The notes beneath the pieces were generated by a model. That model was not told the origin of the DNA, ran no database searches, and was given only the letters and a program-made list of their open reading frames with translations. From positions 1 to 18,862 of the forward strand of contig JBBRLU010000019.1 of assembly GCA_038231175.1 (NCBI GenBank): a DNA stretch of 18,862 nt, in the 5' to 3' direction. This stretch comes from UBA4729 sp038231175. GTDB lineage: Bacteria > Patescibacteriota > Saccharimonadia > Saccharimonadales > UBA4665. Of the stretch, positions 4,477 to 11,843 are shown piece by piece (position 1 is the first letter of the stretch; the number at the start of each line of letters is the position of its first letter). The position numbers and the translations under genes were made by a program.

Positions 4477-6063
4477 TTAGGCGCTGCGGCGACGGGATGT
4501 TGCCGTGAGCGTGGCGGCTGTTCCGATTAAGAACATACCGGCGAACAAGTTTAGGAGCATTGTGCTTCCGGTATTGACTAGTTGGTTAGCTCCACCATTA
4601 CCGACTGCGACAGTATTTTGGGCGACAGTCTTTGGCGGTGTCAAAATACTCAGCACAGTAACGGCAGTTGGGTTGACGGGACCGCCGCCGAGTCCAACGT
4701 GCTCGGGCACACAGCCATTATTAAATGTGGCTTGACCGACAGTATCGAAGTTCAAACTGTAGCTGTGTCCATTGTAGGTGAACGGAGGAATTATGTCGGT
4801 GTCATGCTGTTGGTAGTGGCCATTGAAGGCTCCGGCAGCATTGACGTCAATCTGGACAAATGGGTTTGTAACTGACCCAGTAGCGTGACACAAGGTAACG
4901 CTAGCACTGTCGCATGGCGCATCCGTAAAGGTAGGCGTCTGAGAGGTCACTGCACCAACGGAGAAGGTGTAGCCCTCTTGAGGAACAGCAGTAACAACGA
5001 TTATGCCTGTGGCGTGGTAAGTACCAGCATCGACGGTGTCGCCATCAATTTGGTAGTCAACGCCAGTCGTAGTGGGAATGGTAAATGTATCGTTAGTTGT
5101 ACCACATGTGTTGCTAAATTGGATCGCTGCTGGTGTGACGGTATTCGCGAGTACGACGGGTATAAGACAGTGGGCTGCCAATTGCGTTTGGTTACCACGG
5201 GCTTGGTAGGTGTGACCGTTGTAAGTAAAGGTTGGCGTAATGTCATCCTCGTGGATTCGGTAGTGGCCGTCGTAGGCTCCAGCCGCACTAACAGTAATTT
5301 CTTCGTAAGGGTGACTGTCAGATCCAGTGGCGTGACACAAGGTAACGTTGGGATCAGTTTCAGTTTCACAGGGTACGTTAGTGAAAGTCAGTGTTTGGGT
5401 TGTTTCGGTGTCCTCTGCGAAGGCGTAGCCTTCCTGTGCGACAGCCGTAACAGTTACGCTGAGTACTCCCGTAGTGTGGTGGGTACCAGCAGCTATAGTT
5501 ACGCCGCCAATCTGGTAGTCAACGCCAGTCGTAGTGGGAATGGTAAACGTATCGTTAGCTGTACCACAAGGGTCGGTGAATTCTATAGTTGCAGGGGTAA
5601 CAGTTGTCGCCATTACGACTGGAATTGTCGTGGTGCCACATATCTTGACGTTGGAAATAGCAGGCGTTTGACCTCCTCCATTAACTAACCCAACGTTGTT
5701 AAATGTGCCAGTTGTTACACCAGGAGTATAAGGGGTTGTCTTAGCATCAGTTCCGCCCTTAACTACCACGGCCGTTACAAGAGTATTGGAGCCGTTTACT
5801 ATAAACGTTCCGTCGGTTGCACTGCCAGTTACAGTAACTGAGTCTGCGCCTGACTCAGCAACATATACGCCTCCAGTGAAATTGTACTTAGCTAATAAGG
5901 TTGTGCCAGCTGGGCAGTCAATATTACCACCGTTGGCTGGGGCTGCAGCAGAGGCAAGTGGACTGGCCAATAAAAATAGCGGCGCTTGAAGTAATATAAA
6001 TAAAGTTGCTATGGCACCGCTAATAAATCTTTTGGTCTGTCTTGGTCTTATAAAATTGCTCAT
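4477..6063 (-). CDS. Repeat-containing surface protein with LVNTG sorting signal
   Basis: A 528-aa exported protein. Residues 1-40 are a signal peptide (basic MSNFIRPRQTKR, hydrophobic core, cleavage near ASAAA). Next is a module with CPAGTTLLAKYNF and VVVKGGTDAKT found in many bacterial surface proteins. Then come two tandem pairs of modules: type A (TVTPA..F...CGT.NDTFTIPTTTGVDYQI, ending in a Cys) and type B (VTLCHATGS, AAGA..GHY..H..DI.P, FTYNGH.Y). The C-terminus is a sorting signal: LVNTG (495-499), hydrophobic helix, tail SRRRSA. LVNTG departs from LPXTG but fits the LxxTG pattern. The sortase encoded divergently at 6334 is the obvious partner, anchoring it to the cell wall. The Shine-Dalgarno AGGAGG is strong but can be masked by an upstream CCTCCT. 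Precise function unknown; adhesion or host contact is a guess. Confidence 0.85.
   Translation of the reverse strand: MSNFIRPRQTKRFISGAIATLFILLQAPLFLLASPLASAAAPANGGNIDCPAGTTLLAKYNFTGGVYVAESGADSVTVTGSATDGTFIVNGSNTLVTAVVVKGGTDAKTTPYTPGVTTGTFNNVGLVNGGGQTPAISNVKICGTTTIPVVMATTVTPATIEFTDPCGTANDTFTIPTTTGVDYQIGGVTIAAGTHHTTGVLSVTVTAVAQEGYAFAEDTETTQTLTFTNVPCETETDPNVTLCHATGSDSHPYEEITVSAAGAYDGHYRIHEDDITPTFTYNGHTYQARGNQTQLAAHCLIPVVLANTVTPAAIQFSNTCGTTNDTFTIPTTTGVDYQIDGDTVDAGTYHATGIIVVTAVPQEGYTFSVGAVTSQTPTFTDAPCDSASVTLCHATGSVTNPFVQIDVNAAGAFNGHYQQHDTDIIPPFTYNGHSYSLNFDTVGQATFNNGCVPEHVGLGGGPVNPTAVTVLSILTPPKTVAQNTVAVGNGGANQLVNTGSTMLLNLFAGMFLIGTAATLTATSRRRSA
5051..5547 (-). repeat. Internal duplication: 35-nt identical blocks in the surface-protein gene
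   Basis: The block starting TGGTAGTCAACGCCAGTCGT occurs at 5051-5085 and at 5513-5547, identical over 35 nt and offset by 462 bp, within a larger similar region. It encodes the shared TIPTTTGVDYQ core of the two type A modules. The offset is 154 codons, one A+B module pair. Confidence 0.85.
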
Positions 6064-6070
6064 AGCAACT

Positions 6071-6093
6071 CCTCCTTTTTAAGGTTCAGGAGG
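6071..6093 (-). promoter_or_regulatory. Possible Shine-Dalgarno-masking hairpin
   Basis: In the mRNA of the surface protein, CCUCCU (6093-6088) is a perfect complement of the Shine-Dalgarno AGGAGG (6076-6071), separated by an 11-nt loop, with the AUG 7 nt further on. Folding would hide the ribosome site. The rest of the spacer (6094 to about 6290) is AT-rich with no gene; a TATACT on the minus strand around 6167 could be the -10. Confidence 0.45.
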
Positions 6094-6294
6094 GGGTTCG
6101 CTATTAGCTCGTTATCATCCAAGCGACCAGATACAGATGATAGGTCAAAACTTCCAAATTAGTATAGATTATTCTCACACTTCACGGAATAGTGTTTGTA
6201 TTTGAAAATAGAATACCATATTTTTTTAATAATGCTATAACATTTTTTACAGTCAATTCGGAATATGTGGTCTCTGAAGTCGCTTAACAGCGTC

Positions 6295-6333
6295 AAATTG
6301 CTTGATTTTGACTATAACTGTCATACTATTTTT
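6295..6333 (+). promoter_or_regulatory. Putative sortase promoter
   Basis: TTGCTT, 18 nt, CATACT preceded by TGT (extended -10), then about 6 nt to the ATG at 6334. A TACTAT shifted by a few bases is an alternative -10. The spacing equals that of the mazEF promoter and suggests a leaderless start. Confidence 0.4.
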
Positions 6334-6936
6334 ATGGCAACCGCACTATCAGTCACTGGAAAAAAGCTACGGCGATTCAATGATGGCCTCACTGCGCTGC
6401 TAATGGTGCTTGGTTTGTATATGGTGCTCAGCCCTTTCTTGCCAAACCTACTACACCGATTACATCCGCCGGCTTTAGCGGTGTCGGCAGTGGTGCAAGT
6501 ACTGCCGAACACTCCCCCTGCAGTCACACCAATACCCGACGGTGCCGAGCTTGCAATCCCACGGCTTAATCTGACCGAGATCATCCATACCGGATCGTCG
6601 ATCGCTGAACTTAGTAAGGGTGTCTGGTTAGTGCCGCGCACCAGCACACCGGATCAGTCCAGTAATACGGTTATTATTGGGCACCGCTTTACCTATGCCG
6701 GCCCGGCGGTCTTTTATTTTTTGGACAAAGTGCAACTCAACGACCGCATTACCGTGGCTTGGCAGCACAAGGAATATACCTATAAAGTCGCGGCCATAAC
6801 CGTGGTACCGCCGACGGAAATCGCGGTCCAGAACGCTACCGCTGAACCACAGCTGACACTCTATACCTGCACGCCCTTGATCACGGCCAAAAACCGCTTA
6901 GTCATTACGGCGCCTTTAGTAGGAGTCCGATCATGA
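6334..6936 (+). CDS. Sortase (class D/E-like cysteine transpeptidase)
   Basis: A 200-aa protein with an N-terminal membrane helix (TALLMVLGLYMVLSPFLPNL, about residues 19-40), a proline-rich linker, then a sortase domain from about residue 70. Catalytic residues are visible: His117 in VIIGHRF, Cys179 in LTLYTCTPL and Arg188 in NRLVI. Sortases cut LPXTG-like signals and join the protein to the cell wall or to pilin partners. The substrate is most likely the divergently encoded LVNTG protein. The ATG at 6334 is preferred because the helix starts soon after and a -10 lies directly upstream; a frame from 6265 adds 23 residues without features. The stop overlaps the next gene's ATG in an ATGA tetranucleotide. 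Confidence 0.9.
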   Translation: MATALSVTGKKLRRFNDGLTALLMVLGLYMVLSPFLPNLLHRLHPPALAVSAVVQVLPNTPPAVTPIPDGAELAIPRLNLTEIIHTGSSIAELSKGVWLVPRTSTPDQSSNTVIIGHRFTYAGPAVFYFLDKVQLNDRITVAWQHKEYTYKVAAITVVPPTEIAVQNATAEPQLTLYTCTPLITAKNRLVITAPLVGVRS

Positions 6937-7049
6937 GAGAAGGCTATCGGACGCTGATCCTGGTGGGGCTTATCGCCGTAGCCGTCGGCTTTATCATCTG
7001 GACACGACACGCCGACAGTTCGGCGTTATTGCAGGGCTTACCGCACTAG
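6933..7049 (+). CDS. 38-aa single-helix membrane microprotein coupled to sortase
   Basis: A small open frame of 39 codons including the stop. It begins MREGYRTLILVGLIAVAVGF and continues IIWTRHADSSALLQGLPH. It has a short basic N-terminus, one hydrophobic helix (about residues 7-24) and a short polar tail. Support for it being real: the ATG overlaps the sortase stop (ATGA), an AGGAG Shine-Dalgarno (6921-6925) lies 7 nt upstream, and the stop abuts the convergent murA stop with no gap. The orientation and tight coupling suggest a sortase accessory or membrane partner. I know of no named family. Confidence 0.65.
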   Translation: MREGYRTLILVGLIAVAVGFIIWTRHADSSALLQGLPH

Positions 7050-8570
7050 CTATATTTCGTGCAGCACGGTAATCGAGGCGCCCAAAGAGTTGAGACGTTC
7101 GGCCAAATCTTCGTAGCCGCGCTGGATGGTGTAGATATTGCGCAGCATACTGATGCCGTTGGCAGCGAGCATGCCGATCAGCAGCAGCGAAGCTGGGCGT
7201 AAGGCTGGCGGGCAGACGACGTCGGCGGCGGTAAATTTGGTGATGCCGGTAATGTAGACCCGGTGCGGATCGGCCAGTTCTATCTGCGAGCCGATCTTGG
7301 TCATCTCGGTGTAGTAAATGGCCCGGTTTTCGTACATCCAGTCGTGGATGAGCGTCCGGCCTTTGACGACGCTGGCAATCGGCACGAAGTAGGGCAGGTT
7401 GTCGGCATTTAAGCCGGGGAAGGGTAGTGAGTGAATCTTGTCGGTCAGGGCCCGCAGTCTGCCGTTATGTTTGTGAATCGTCAGATCCACTAAATCCGTC
7501 TGGCCGTTGGCAGCTTTGATACGCGGCGTCAAGGTGTATTCCAGGCCCATCTTACGAAGTTTTAACAGCTCTAACGACATGAACTCGATCGGCACCCGCC
7601 TGATGGTTATTTCGGAGTTGGTGGTGACGGCCGCGGCCGTAAAAAACATGGCTTCGATGGGGTCTTCGCTGGGAGCGTAAGTAATATTCTTTTTAATAAA
7701 TGGTACCCCGTGAACGGCCAGTTTGCTGGTGCCGACGCCGTCGATCCGAACGCCTAATTTCTGTAGGAAAAAGCACATTTCCTGGACCATGTAATTGGCG
7801 CTGGCAAACTCGATAAAGATGTCGCCGTCGGTCCGGGCGGCGGCCATCAGGACGTTCTCGGTGACGGTGTCGCCAGGTTCGTAGAGGGTGATGCGTTCGG
7901 CCACCTTGGGGTTGGCCGTGACCTCGTAATGACCGGTCGTCGCCACGATGTTGACGCCTAATTCTTCGAGGGCGTAAAAGTGCGGTGCGACGGTTCGGGT
8001 ACCCAGTTTACAACCACCGGCGTAGGGAATCTGAAAGGCTTTGAGGTCGTGCATCAGGGGGCCGATTAACATCAGGACCGATCGGGTTTTGCGGGCGGCG
8101 TCGGCATTCAGGTTCTCCATCTTCAGGACCTCAGGCCGGCGGATCTCCAGGTCGTTGCCGGGCAGCCATTTAACGACTACGCCGATGCTTTCCAGGACTT
8201 CGATGATCCGGTAGACCTCTTCGATGCGCGGGAAGGCCTTAAAGCGGGTGACGCCGTAGTTGAGGAGGCTGGCGCAGAGCAGGGAAACGGCGGCATTCTT
8301 GCTGGTCTTGAGGGTGATTTCGCCGCTGAGTTCATGGCCGCCTTCGATACGTAAGTTGACGGCGCCGCTGCTGAGGCTGATCAGCTGTTTATTTAAGACG
8401 TCGCTGATGCGGCCGAGTGTTTCTAGGCTGAGGTTCTGCCGACCGTGTTCCATGCGGTTGACGGCCGACTGGCTGGTGCTGAGACGCTTGGCGAATTCGG
8501 CCTGCGTCAGGCCGCGCTCCTGGCGGATCTGAGCGATTAATTGACCAATTTTTGCGTTAGTATCGTGCAT
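7050..8570 (-). CDS. murA: HTH-MurA fusion: UDP-N-acetylglucosamine 1-carboxyvinyltransferase with XRE domain
   Basis: A 506-aa protein. Residues 1-65 form an XRE/Cro-type helix-turn-helix (IGQLIAQIRQERGLTQAEFA, STSQSAVNRMEHG). Residues about 70-506 are the two-lobed MurA (EPSP-synthase-like) enzyme. Catalytic features: Lys91-Asn92 in TSKNAAV, active-site Cys187 in AGGCKLGTR (Cys115 of E. coli; fosfomycin target) and Arg484 in QRGYED (Arg397 of E. coli). MurA transfers enolpyruvate from PEP to UDP-GlcNAc, the first committed step of peptidoglycan synthesis. E. coli MurA has about 419 residues, so the extra length is the N-terminal domain. Fusion to a DNA-binding domain is unusual and suggests direct transcriptional feedback, which is inference. 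An extended -10 lies just upstream; the start codon is 11 nt from it. Confidence 0.92.
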   Translation of the reverse strand: MHDTNAKIGQLIAQIRQERGLTQAEFAKRLSTSQSAVNRMEHGRQNLSLETLGRISDVLNKQLISLSSGAVNLRIEGGHELSGEITLKTSKNAAVSLLCASLLNYGVTRFKAFPRIEEVYRIIEVLESIGVVVKWLPGNDLEIRRPEVLKMENLNADAARKTRSVLMLIGPLMHDLKAFQIPYAGGCKLGTRTVAPHFYALEELGVNIVATTGHYEVTANPKVAERITLYEPGDTVTENVLMAAARTDGDIFIEFASANYMVQEMCFFLQKLGVRIDGVGTSKLAVHGVPFIKKNITYAPSEDPIEAMFFTAAAVTTNSEITIRRVPIEFMSLELLKLRKMGLEYTLTPRIKAANGQTDLVDLTIHKHNGRLRALTDKIHSLPFPGLNADNLPYFVPIASVVKGRTLIHDWMYENRAIYYTEMTKIGSQIELADPHRVYITGITKFTAADVVCPPALRPASLLLIGMLAANGISMLRNIYTIQRGYEDLAERLNSLGASITVLHEI

Positions 8571-8590
8571 AAAGCCTAATAATTATACCA
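8571..8590 (-). promoter_or_regulatory. murA promoter (extended -10)
   Basis: Minus strand TGGTATAAT (8590-8582): a consensus TATAAT with TGn extension, 11 nt before the murA ATG. No -35 consensus is visible 17-18 nt upstream. Confidence 0.65.
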
Positions 8591-8619
8591 CTCATGATGT
8601 TAAGCTTCGGTCTAAAGTC

Positions 8620-9606
8620 TTAATCTACAACGAAATAATCGAAGGCCAATGAGGCGCCGGCTGGTGGGGCGGTGGCATCACAGATATTAAAAGAGCTGGT
8701 TGTCCGAGTTACGTAATAGGCTAGCGCACCGGCGTCGGAGCCGACCGGCGTCACGATAACCCGCGGCACGTTGTTAAACTTCTGGGCAAAGGTAACGGTT
8801 ATGAAGCAGCCGGCCGCGGCACCGCTGCCGGTATTGATGGTAGCCGTACCGCTGGTATCGGAACCGCTGACGCTGGCCGAACCGCCGCTACCCAGGGCGC
8901 TGCCACTGGTGCGGGCCGGCGATGGACCACCGATAGTTATGTGGTGGGTCAGGACCAGATCACCATTGAGCTGCAGGGCTGTCACCGTAATCTGGGGCGC
9001 CGACAGGGCGCCGTTAAAGGTGCCCGTGCCGCTTACCTGTAAGCTTTTTTGGACCGTTACCCCACCCTGGACGCCTAGATCAGCGGCCACCGCTAAGTTT
9101 TTGCTGACTTGGGTCTCGTCCAGATTAGTCTTGCCGCTGACGGTCAGGCCGGAGAGGGTTACCGGTCCGGTGACTTGGATGCCACCGGCTACTTCCAACG
9201 TATCGCGCACCAAAACCTTACCGGCGAAGACGGCGTTCGATTGGACGCTTAGGATCTGCTTGGGGTCACCGACGGTCGCATTGGTGTTGGCCAGCTGGTC
9301 GAGGGCTTTCTTGTCCAGCGTCTGCGAGCTGATGGTCGATTTGGTATCGGCTTTCTTACTGGCAAAATAGGTCAGGACGGTAATACCGATGGCGATGATA
9401 ATGATGAAGATAAAGATCAACAGGTAGATGTTGTAACGGGCCAGCTTCTGCTTGAGGCTTTTCTTAGGCGGTTTGTAATCTTCGGCCGGTCTGCTGGCGG
9501 TCGCGCCGCCGGTAGCATCAACGACGCCGCCGGCAACGGGCTCTGGGGACTCCAGCGAATCGGCATCATCTTCTTCGGCAGTAGCAGCGGCAGGTTTTTG
9601 TTCCAT
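8620..9606 (-). CDS. Membrane-anchored beta-helix envelope protein
   Basis: A 328-aa protein. Residues 1-58 are acidic and Pro/Ala-rich, then basic (PPKKSLKQKLARYN), consistent with a cytoplasmic segment. One long membrane helix follows (IYLLIFIFIIIIAIGITVLT, about 59-82). Residues about 120-225 are short repeating strands such as VAGGIQVTGPVTLSGLTVSG and VQKSLQVSGTGTFNGALSAP, the pattern of a bactofilin-like or polymer-forming right-handed beta-helix. A Gly/Ser linker leads to a C-terminal beta-sandwich-like domain (CFITVTFAQKFNNVPRVIVT, ending LAFDYFVVD) with a Cys pair, like tail-fibre-type end domains of CPR surface proteins. Likely an envelope or appendage component. TTTACG-17-TACTAT (9649-9621) is a good promoter 14 nt before the ATG. 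Confidence 0.65.
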   Translation of the reverse strand: MEQKPAAATAEEDDADSLESPEPVAGGVVDATGGATASRPAEDYKPPKKSLKQKLARYNIYLLIFIFIIIIAIGITVLTYFASKKADTKSTISSQTLDKKALDQLANTNATVGDPKQILSVQSNAVFAGKVLVRDTLEVAGGIQVTGPVTLSGLTVSGKTNLDETQVSKNLAVAADLGVQGGVTVQKSLQVSGTGTFNGALSAPQITVTALQLNGDLVLTHHITIGGPSPARTSGSALGSGGSASVSGSDTSGTATINTGSGAAAGCFITVTFAQKFNNVPRVIVTPVGSDAGALAYYVTRTTSSFNICDATAPPAGASLAFDYFVVD

Positions 9607-9620
9607 AACTTGTTAGTCTT

Positions 9621-9649
9621 ATAGTACTAAAATTAGCGATAAGCGTAAA
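9621..9649 (-). promoter_or_regulatory. Promoter of the beta-helix protein gene
   Basis: Minus strand TTTACG (9649-9644), 17 nt, TACTAT (9626-9621), 14 nt before the ATG at 9606. It sits in the 86-bp divergent spacer shared with the exported-protein cluster. I see no equally good plus-strand promoter there. Confidence 0.5.
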
Positions 9650-9692
9650 CAGATTGCCATTTCTAGCGCTGTGCCCCAAAATGGAGGTAATC

Positions 9693-10430
9693 ATGTCAAC
9701 TTGGAAACTAACCTGGAAACTGAGCCTGATCGGGCTGCTATGCGTCATCGGCTTACCGGCCACGGCCTTGGCCGCGCAATCGTCATCGAGTAAATACCAG
9801 GTGAACGAGGTGTTCTTTGGTAGCGGCGGTCAGCTCAACGCTTGTTCGACCAGCTACTGTTCAAAGCAAGCAGCTGGCGAGTCCGTCGTAGGCAAAACCG
9901 GCAGCGCCAACTTTCAGGCCCAAGGTGGTTTTAATACTAACCGCGAACCATACATCGAGTTTACCGTCGGCACTACCAATGTCGATCTTGGTACCCTGAC
10001 ACCGACCTCGACCAAAGTGGCGACGGCCGGTTTCAGCGTCAAAACCTACCTGGCTCATGGCTACGTCGTGACCAATGCCTCTGACCCGCCGACTAACAAT
10101 ACCTACACTATGAAGGCGCTGGCTATCCCGACCGCCGCCCAAGTGGGTGTCGAGCAGTTCGGTATTAACCTGGTAGCTAATACCGTTCCGGTCACTTTCG
10201 GGGCCAACCCGACGCAGGGCCCCGATACTACGTTTGGCTTCGGTCAGGTTGCGGCCGCTTACAGCAGCCCCAATTTTTATAAGTATGCCAAGGGCGACGT
10301 GGTGGCCCAGTCCTACCTCAGCACTAGCTACACCAATTACACGATCGCCTACCTTTTTAATATCAGTAACGTCACGCCCGGCGGTAGTTACCTGCTGAAG
10401 CATGATTTAGTGGCGACATCGACATTTTGA
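9693..10430 (+). CDS. Exported beta-sandwich protein 1 of surface cluster
   Basis: A 245-aa secreted protein. Signal peptide: MSTWKLTWK, hydrophobic core, cleavage near ATALAA (about residue 28). The mature N-terminus carries YQVNEVFFGSGG and a Cys pair (NACSTSYC), then GSANFQAQGGFNTNREPYIE. The remaining 140 residues match the C-terminal domain of the protein encoded at 11844: QFGINLVAN, NFYKYAKGDVVAQS, YTIAYLFN and the terminal LVATSTF. No anchor is visible. The start at 9693 is fixed by a perfect GGAGGT Shine-Dalgarno (9683-9688); an earlier frame start at 9654 includes that sequence and is rejected. First gene of a five-gene cluster of exported proteins, playing the part WxL proteins play in Firmicutes clusters, though the WxL motif itself is absent. 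Confidence 0.75.
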   Translation: MSTWKLTWKLSLIGLLCVIGLPATALAAQSSSSKYQVNEVFFGSGGQLNACSTSYCSKQAAGESVVGKTGSANFQAQGGFNTNREPYIEFTVGTTNVDLGTLTPTSTKVATAGFSVKTYLAHGYVVTNASDPPTNNTYTMKALAIPTAAQVGVEQFGINLVANTVPVTFGANPTQGPDTTFGFGQVAAAYSSPNFYKYAKGDVVAQSYLSTSYTNYTIAYLFNISNVTPGGSYLLKHDLVATSTF

Positions 10431-10481
10431 GGCTGTGCATAACATTGGCCTTGACAACTATTGCGCCCCCATACATAAGCG

Positions 10482-10490
10482 TGATACGAT
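10482..10490 (+). promoter_or_regulatory. Putative promoter before exported protein 2
   Basis: TGATACGAT is an extended -10 in the 122-bp gap, with TTGCGC 18 nt upstream. A consensus TTGACA at 10451-10456 lacks a good -10 at proper spacing. An AAGGA Shine-Dalgarno (10538-10542) precedes the ATG at 10553. Confidence 0.35.
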
Positions 10491-10552
10491 GAGCTCAGTT
10501 AAATTAAATACAACCAAAAAACAAATACGAAATACTCAAGGATAAGATACCA

Positions 10553-11830
10553 ATGGTTACAAAGTTTCGCCGACTTCAGCGAATAGCCTATACGATGGCT
10601 GCTATTGCTGTGTTCTTCGGCGTCGCCCTCCCGGCCTTCAAACCGAAACTAGCTTCGGCGGCCGTGCAATTGGTTTCCAGAAGTATTACGATGAGTGATT
10701 CCGGCCAGAGCGGCGGGGCCATCACCACCGGTGTCGGCAGTGGTACCAACGTTATCTACAACTTTAAATTTACGACCTCGCAGACGGCCCAGAGTATAAT
10801 CATCGATTTTTGTAACAGCTCGCCGGTGATCGGAGATAACTGTGCCGGGCCGACGGGAATGAACGTCAGCGCCGCCGCTCTGGCGGGCATCACCGGTAAC
10901 ATAACGGCCGCCGGCTGGACGGTCACGGCTACCGCCTCACAAGTACAATTGACCAAAGGCGCGACCGGTACTGCCGCGGCAGTCGGTATCCAAAACTTTA
11001 GTTTGTCCGGGCTGACTAATCCGGCTTCAGTGCTGTTAGGGGTCACCGTAAAACCCGTCGGTACGTTCTACGCCCGGATGTACACCTATGCTGACACCAC
11101 CTACGGCGCGACCACCACTGCCTACGCCAGTCCGACTGCTCCGGGTGACTACAAAGACTACGGCGGTATCGCGCTTAGTACTAATCAGATAATTACCATT
11201 AGTGCCCGCGTCCAGGAGCAATTGACCTTTTGTGTGTCCGGCGCCAACACTACGACTTGGACGACCACCTTTGACTGCAGTGACACGCAGGCGGCCGTGG
11301 CGCCGGCCCTGATCTTGGGCCATGGCGTGCCGACATCGATCTTAGACAACAGCGCCGTCGATACGGGGACAGTCTATTCACAGATATCGACCAATGCGAC
11401 CTTCGGCGCGGCCATCGCCATGCGCGAGAGCAACACTACCTGTGCAGTCGGTGGACTCAGTGCTGACGGCGGTTTGACCTGTGCCATCCCGGCCAATAAT
11501 ACGGGTGCGGCCACGCCATCGGCGATCGTTGCCGGTACGGCAGCTTTTGGCCTGTATGTTACCAACGGCACGCTTGGTACCAACGGTGTCGGTACACTAC
11601 CGGCCGATGCTAATTATAACGATGGTACGCCGACGCACTACGGCATGGACACCGAAACGACCGTCGATACCGGCAGTGTGATCGGCACCTACGGTGACCG
11701 GGTAGCCTTCACGACCGCTCCTTGTTACCGCCTGAATAATTCCTACACCTTTGCAGCTACCGCCTCGCTGACCACCCCGGCCGGCATCTACACCGCTAAC
11801 ATGGACCTGATTGCTACCGGTACCTTCTAG
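10553..11830 (+). CDS. Exported beta-sandwich protein 2 of surface cluster
   Basis: A 425-aa secreted protein. The signal peptide runs to about residue 36 (basic MVTKFRRLQR, hydrophobic core, ASAA). The first domain has a conserved Cys pair (IIIDFCNSSPVIGDNC) and ends with KDYGGIALSTNQIITISARV and LTFC, motifs shared with the protein encoded at 11844. The second domain carries a further Cys pair and ends YTANMDLIATGTF, like the other two paralogues. Composition is rich in Thr, Ala and Gly with strand-like alternation; no anchor or sorting signal. The paired cysteines in an exported protein suggest disulfides. Probably a structural or adhesive surface subunit held by the neighbouring WxLIP-like membrane protein; this is inferred from gene order. 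It lies 13 nt before the next gene, so it is co-transcribed. Confidence 0.75.
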   Translation: MVTKFRRLQRIAYTMAAIAVFFGVALPAFKPKLASAAVQLVSRSITMSDSGQSGGAITTGVGSGTNVIYNFKFTTSQTAQSIIIDFCNSSPVIGDNCAGPTGMNVSAAALAGITGNITAAGWTVTATASQVQLTKGATGTAAAVGIQNFSLSGLTNPASVLLGVTVKPVGTFYARMYTYADTTYGATTTAYASPTAPGDYKDYGGIALSTNQIITISARVQEQLTFCVSGANTTTWTTTFDCSDTQAAVAPALILGHGVPTSILDNSAVDTGTVYSQISTNATFGAAIAMRESNTTCAVGGLSADGGLTCAIPANNTGAATPSAIVAGTAAFGLYVTNGTLGTNGVGTLPADANYNDGTPTHYGMDTETTVDTGSVIGTYGDRVAFTTAPCYRLNNSYTFAATASLTTPAGIYTANMDLIATGTF

Positions 11831-11843
11831 CAAGCACGAATGA

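Noticed and set aside
4885..5688. 267-aa plus-strand open frame
   Set aside because: It lies antisense inside the surface-protein gene, has no signal, motif or Shine-Dalgarno, and its repeats mirror the duplicated modules of the real gene.
10451..10456. TTGACA as -35 for exported protein 2
   Set aside because: No credible -10 hexamer lies 16-18 nt downstream; the extended -10 at 10482-10490 is the better candidate.
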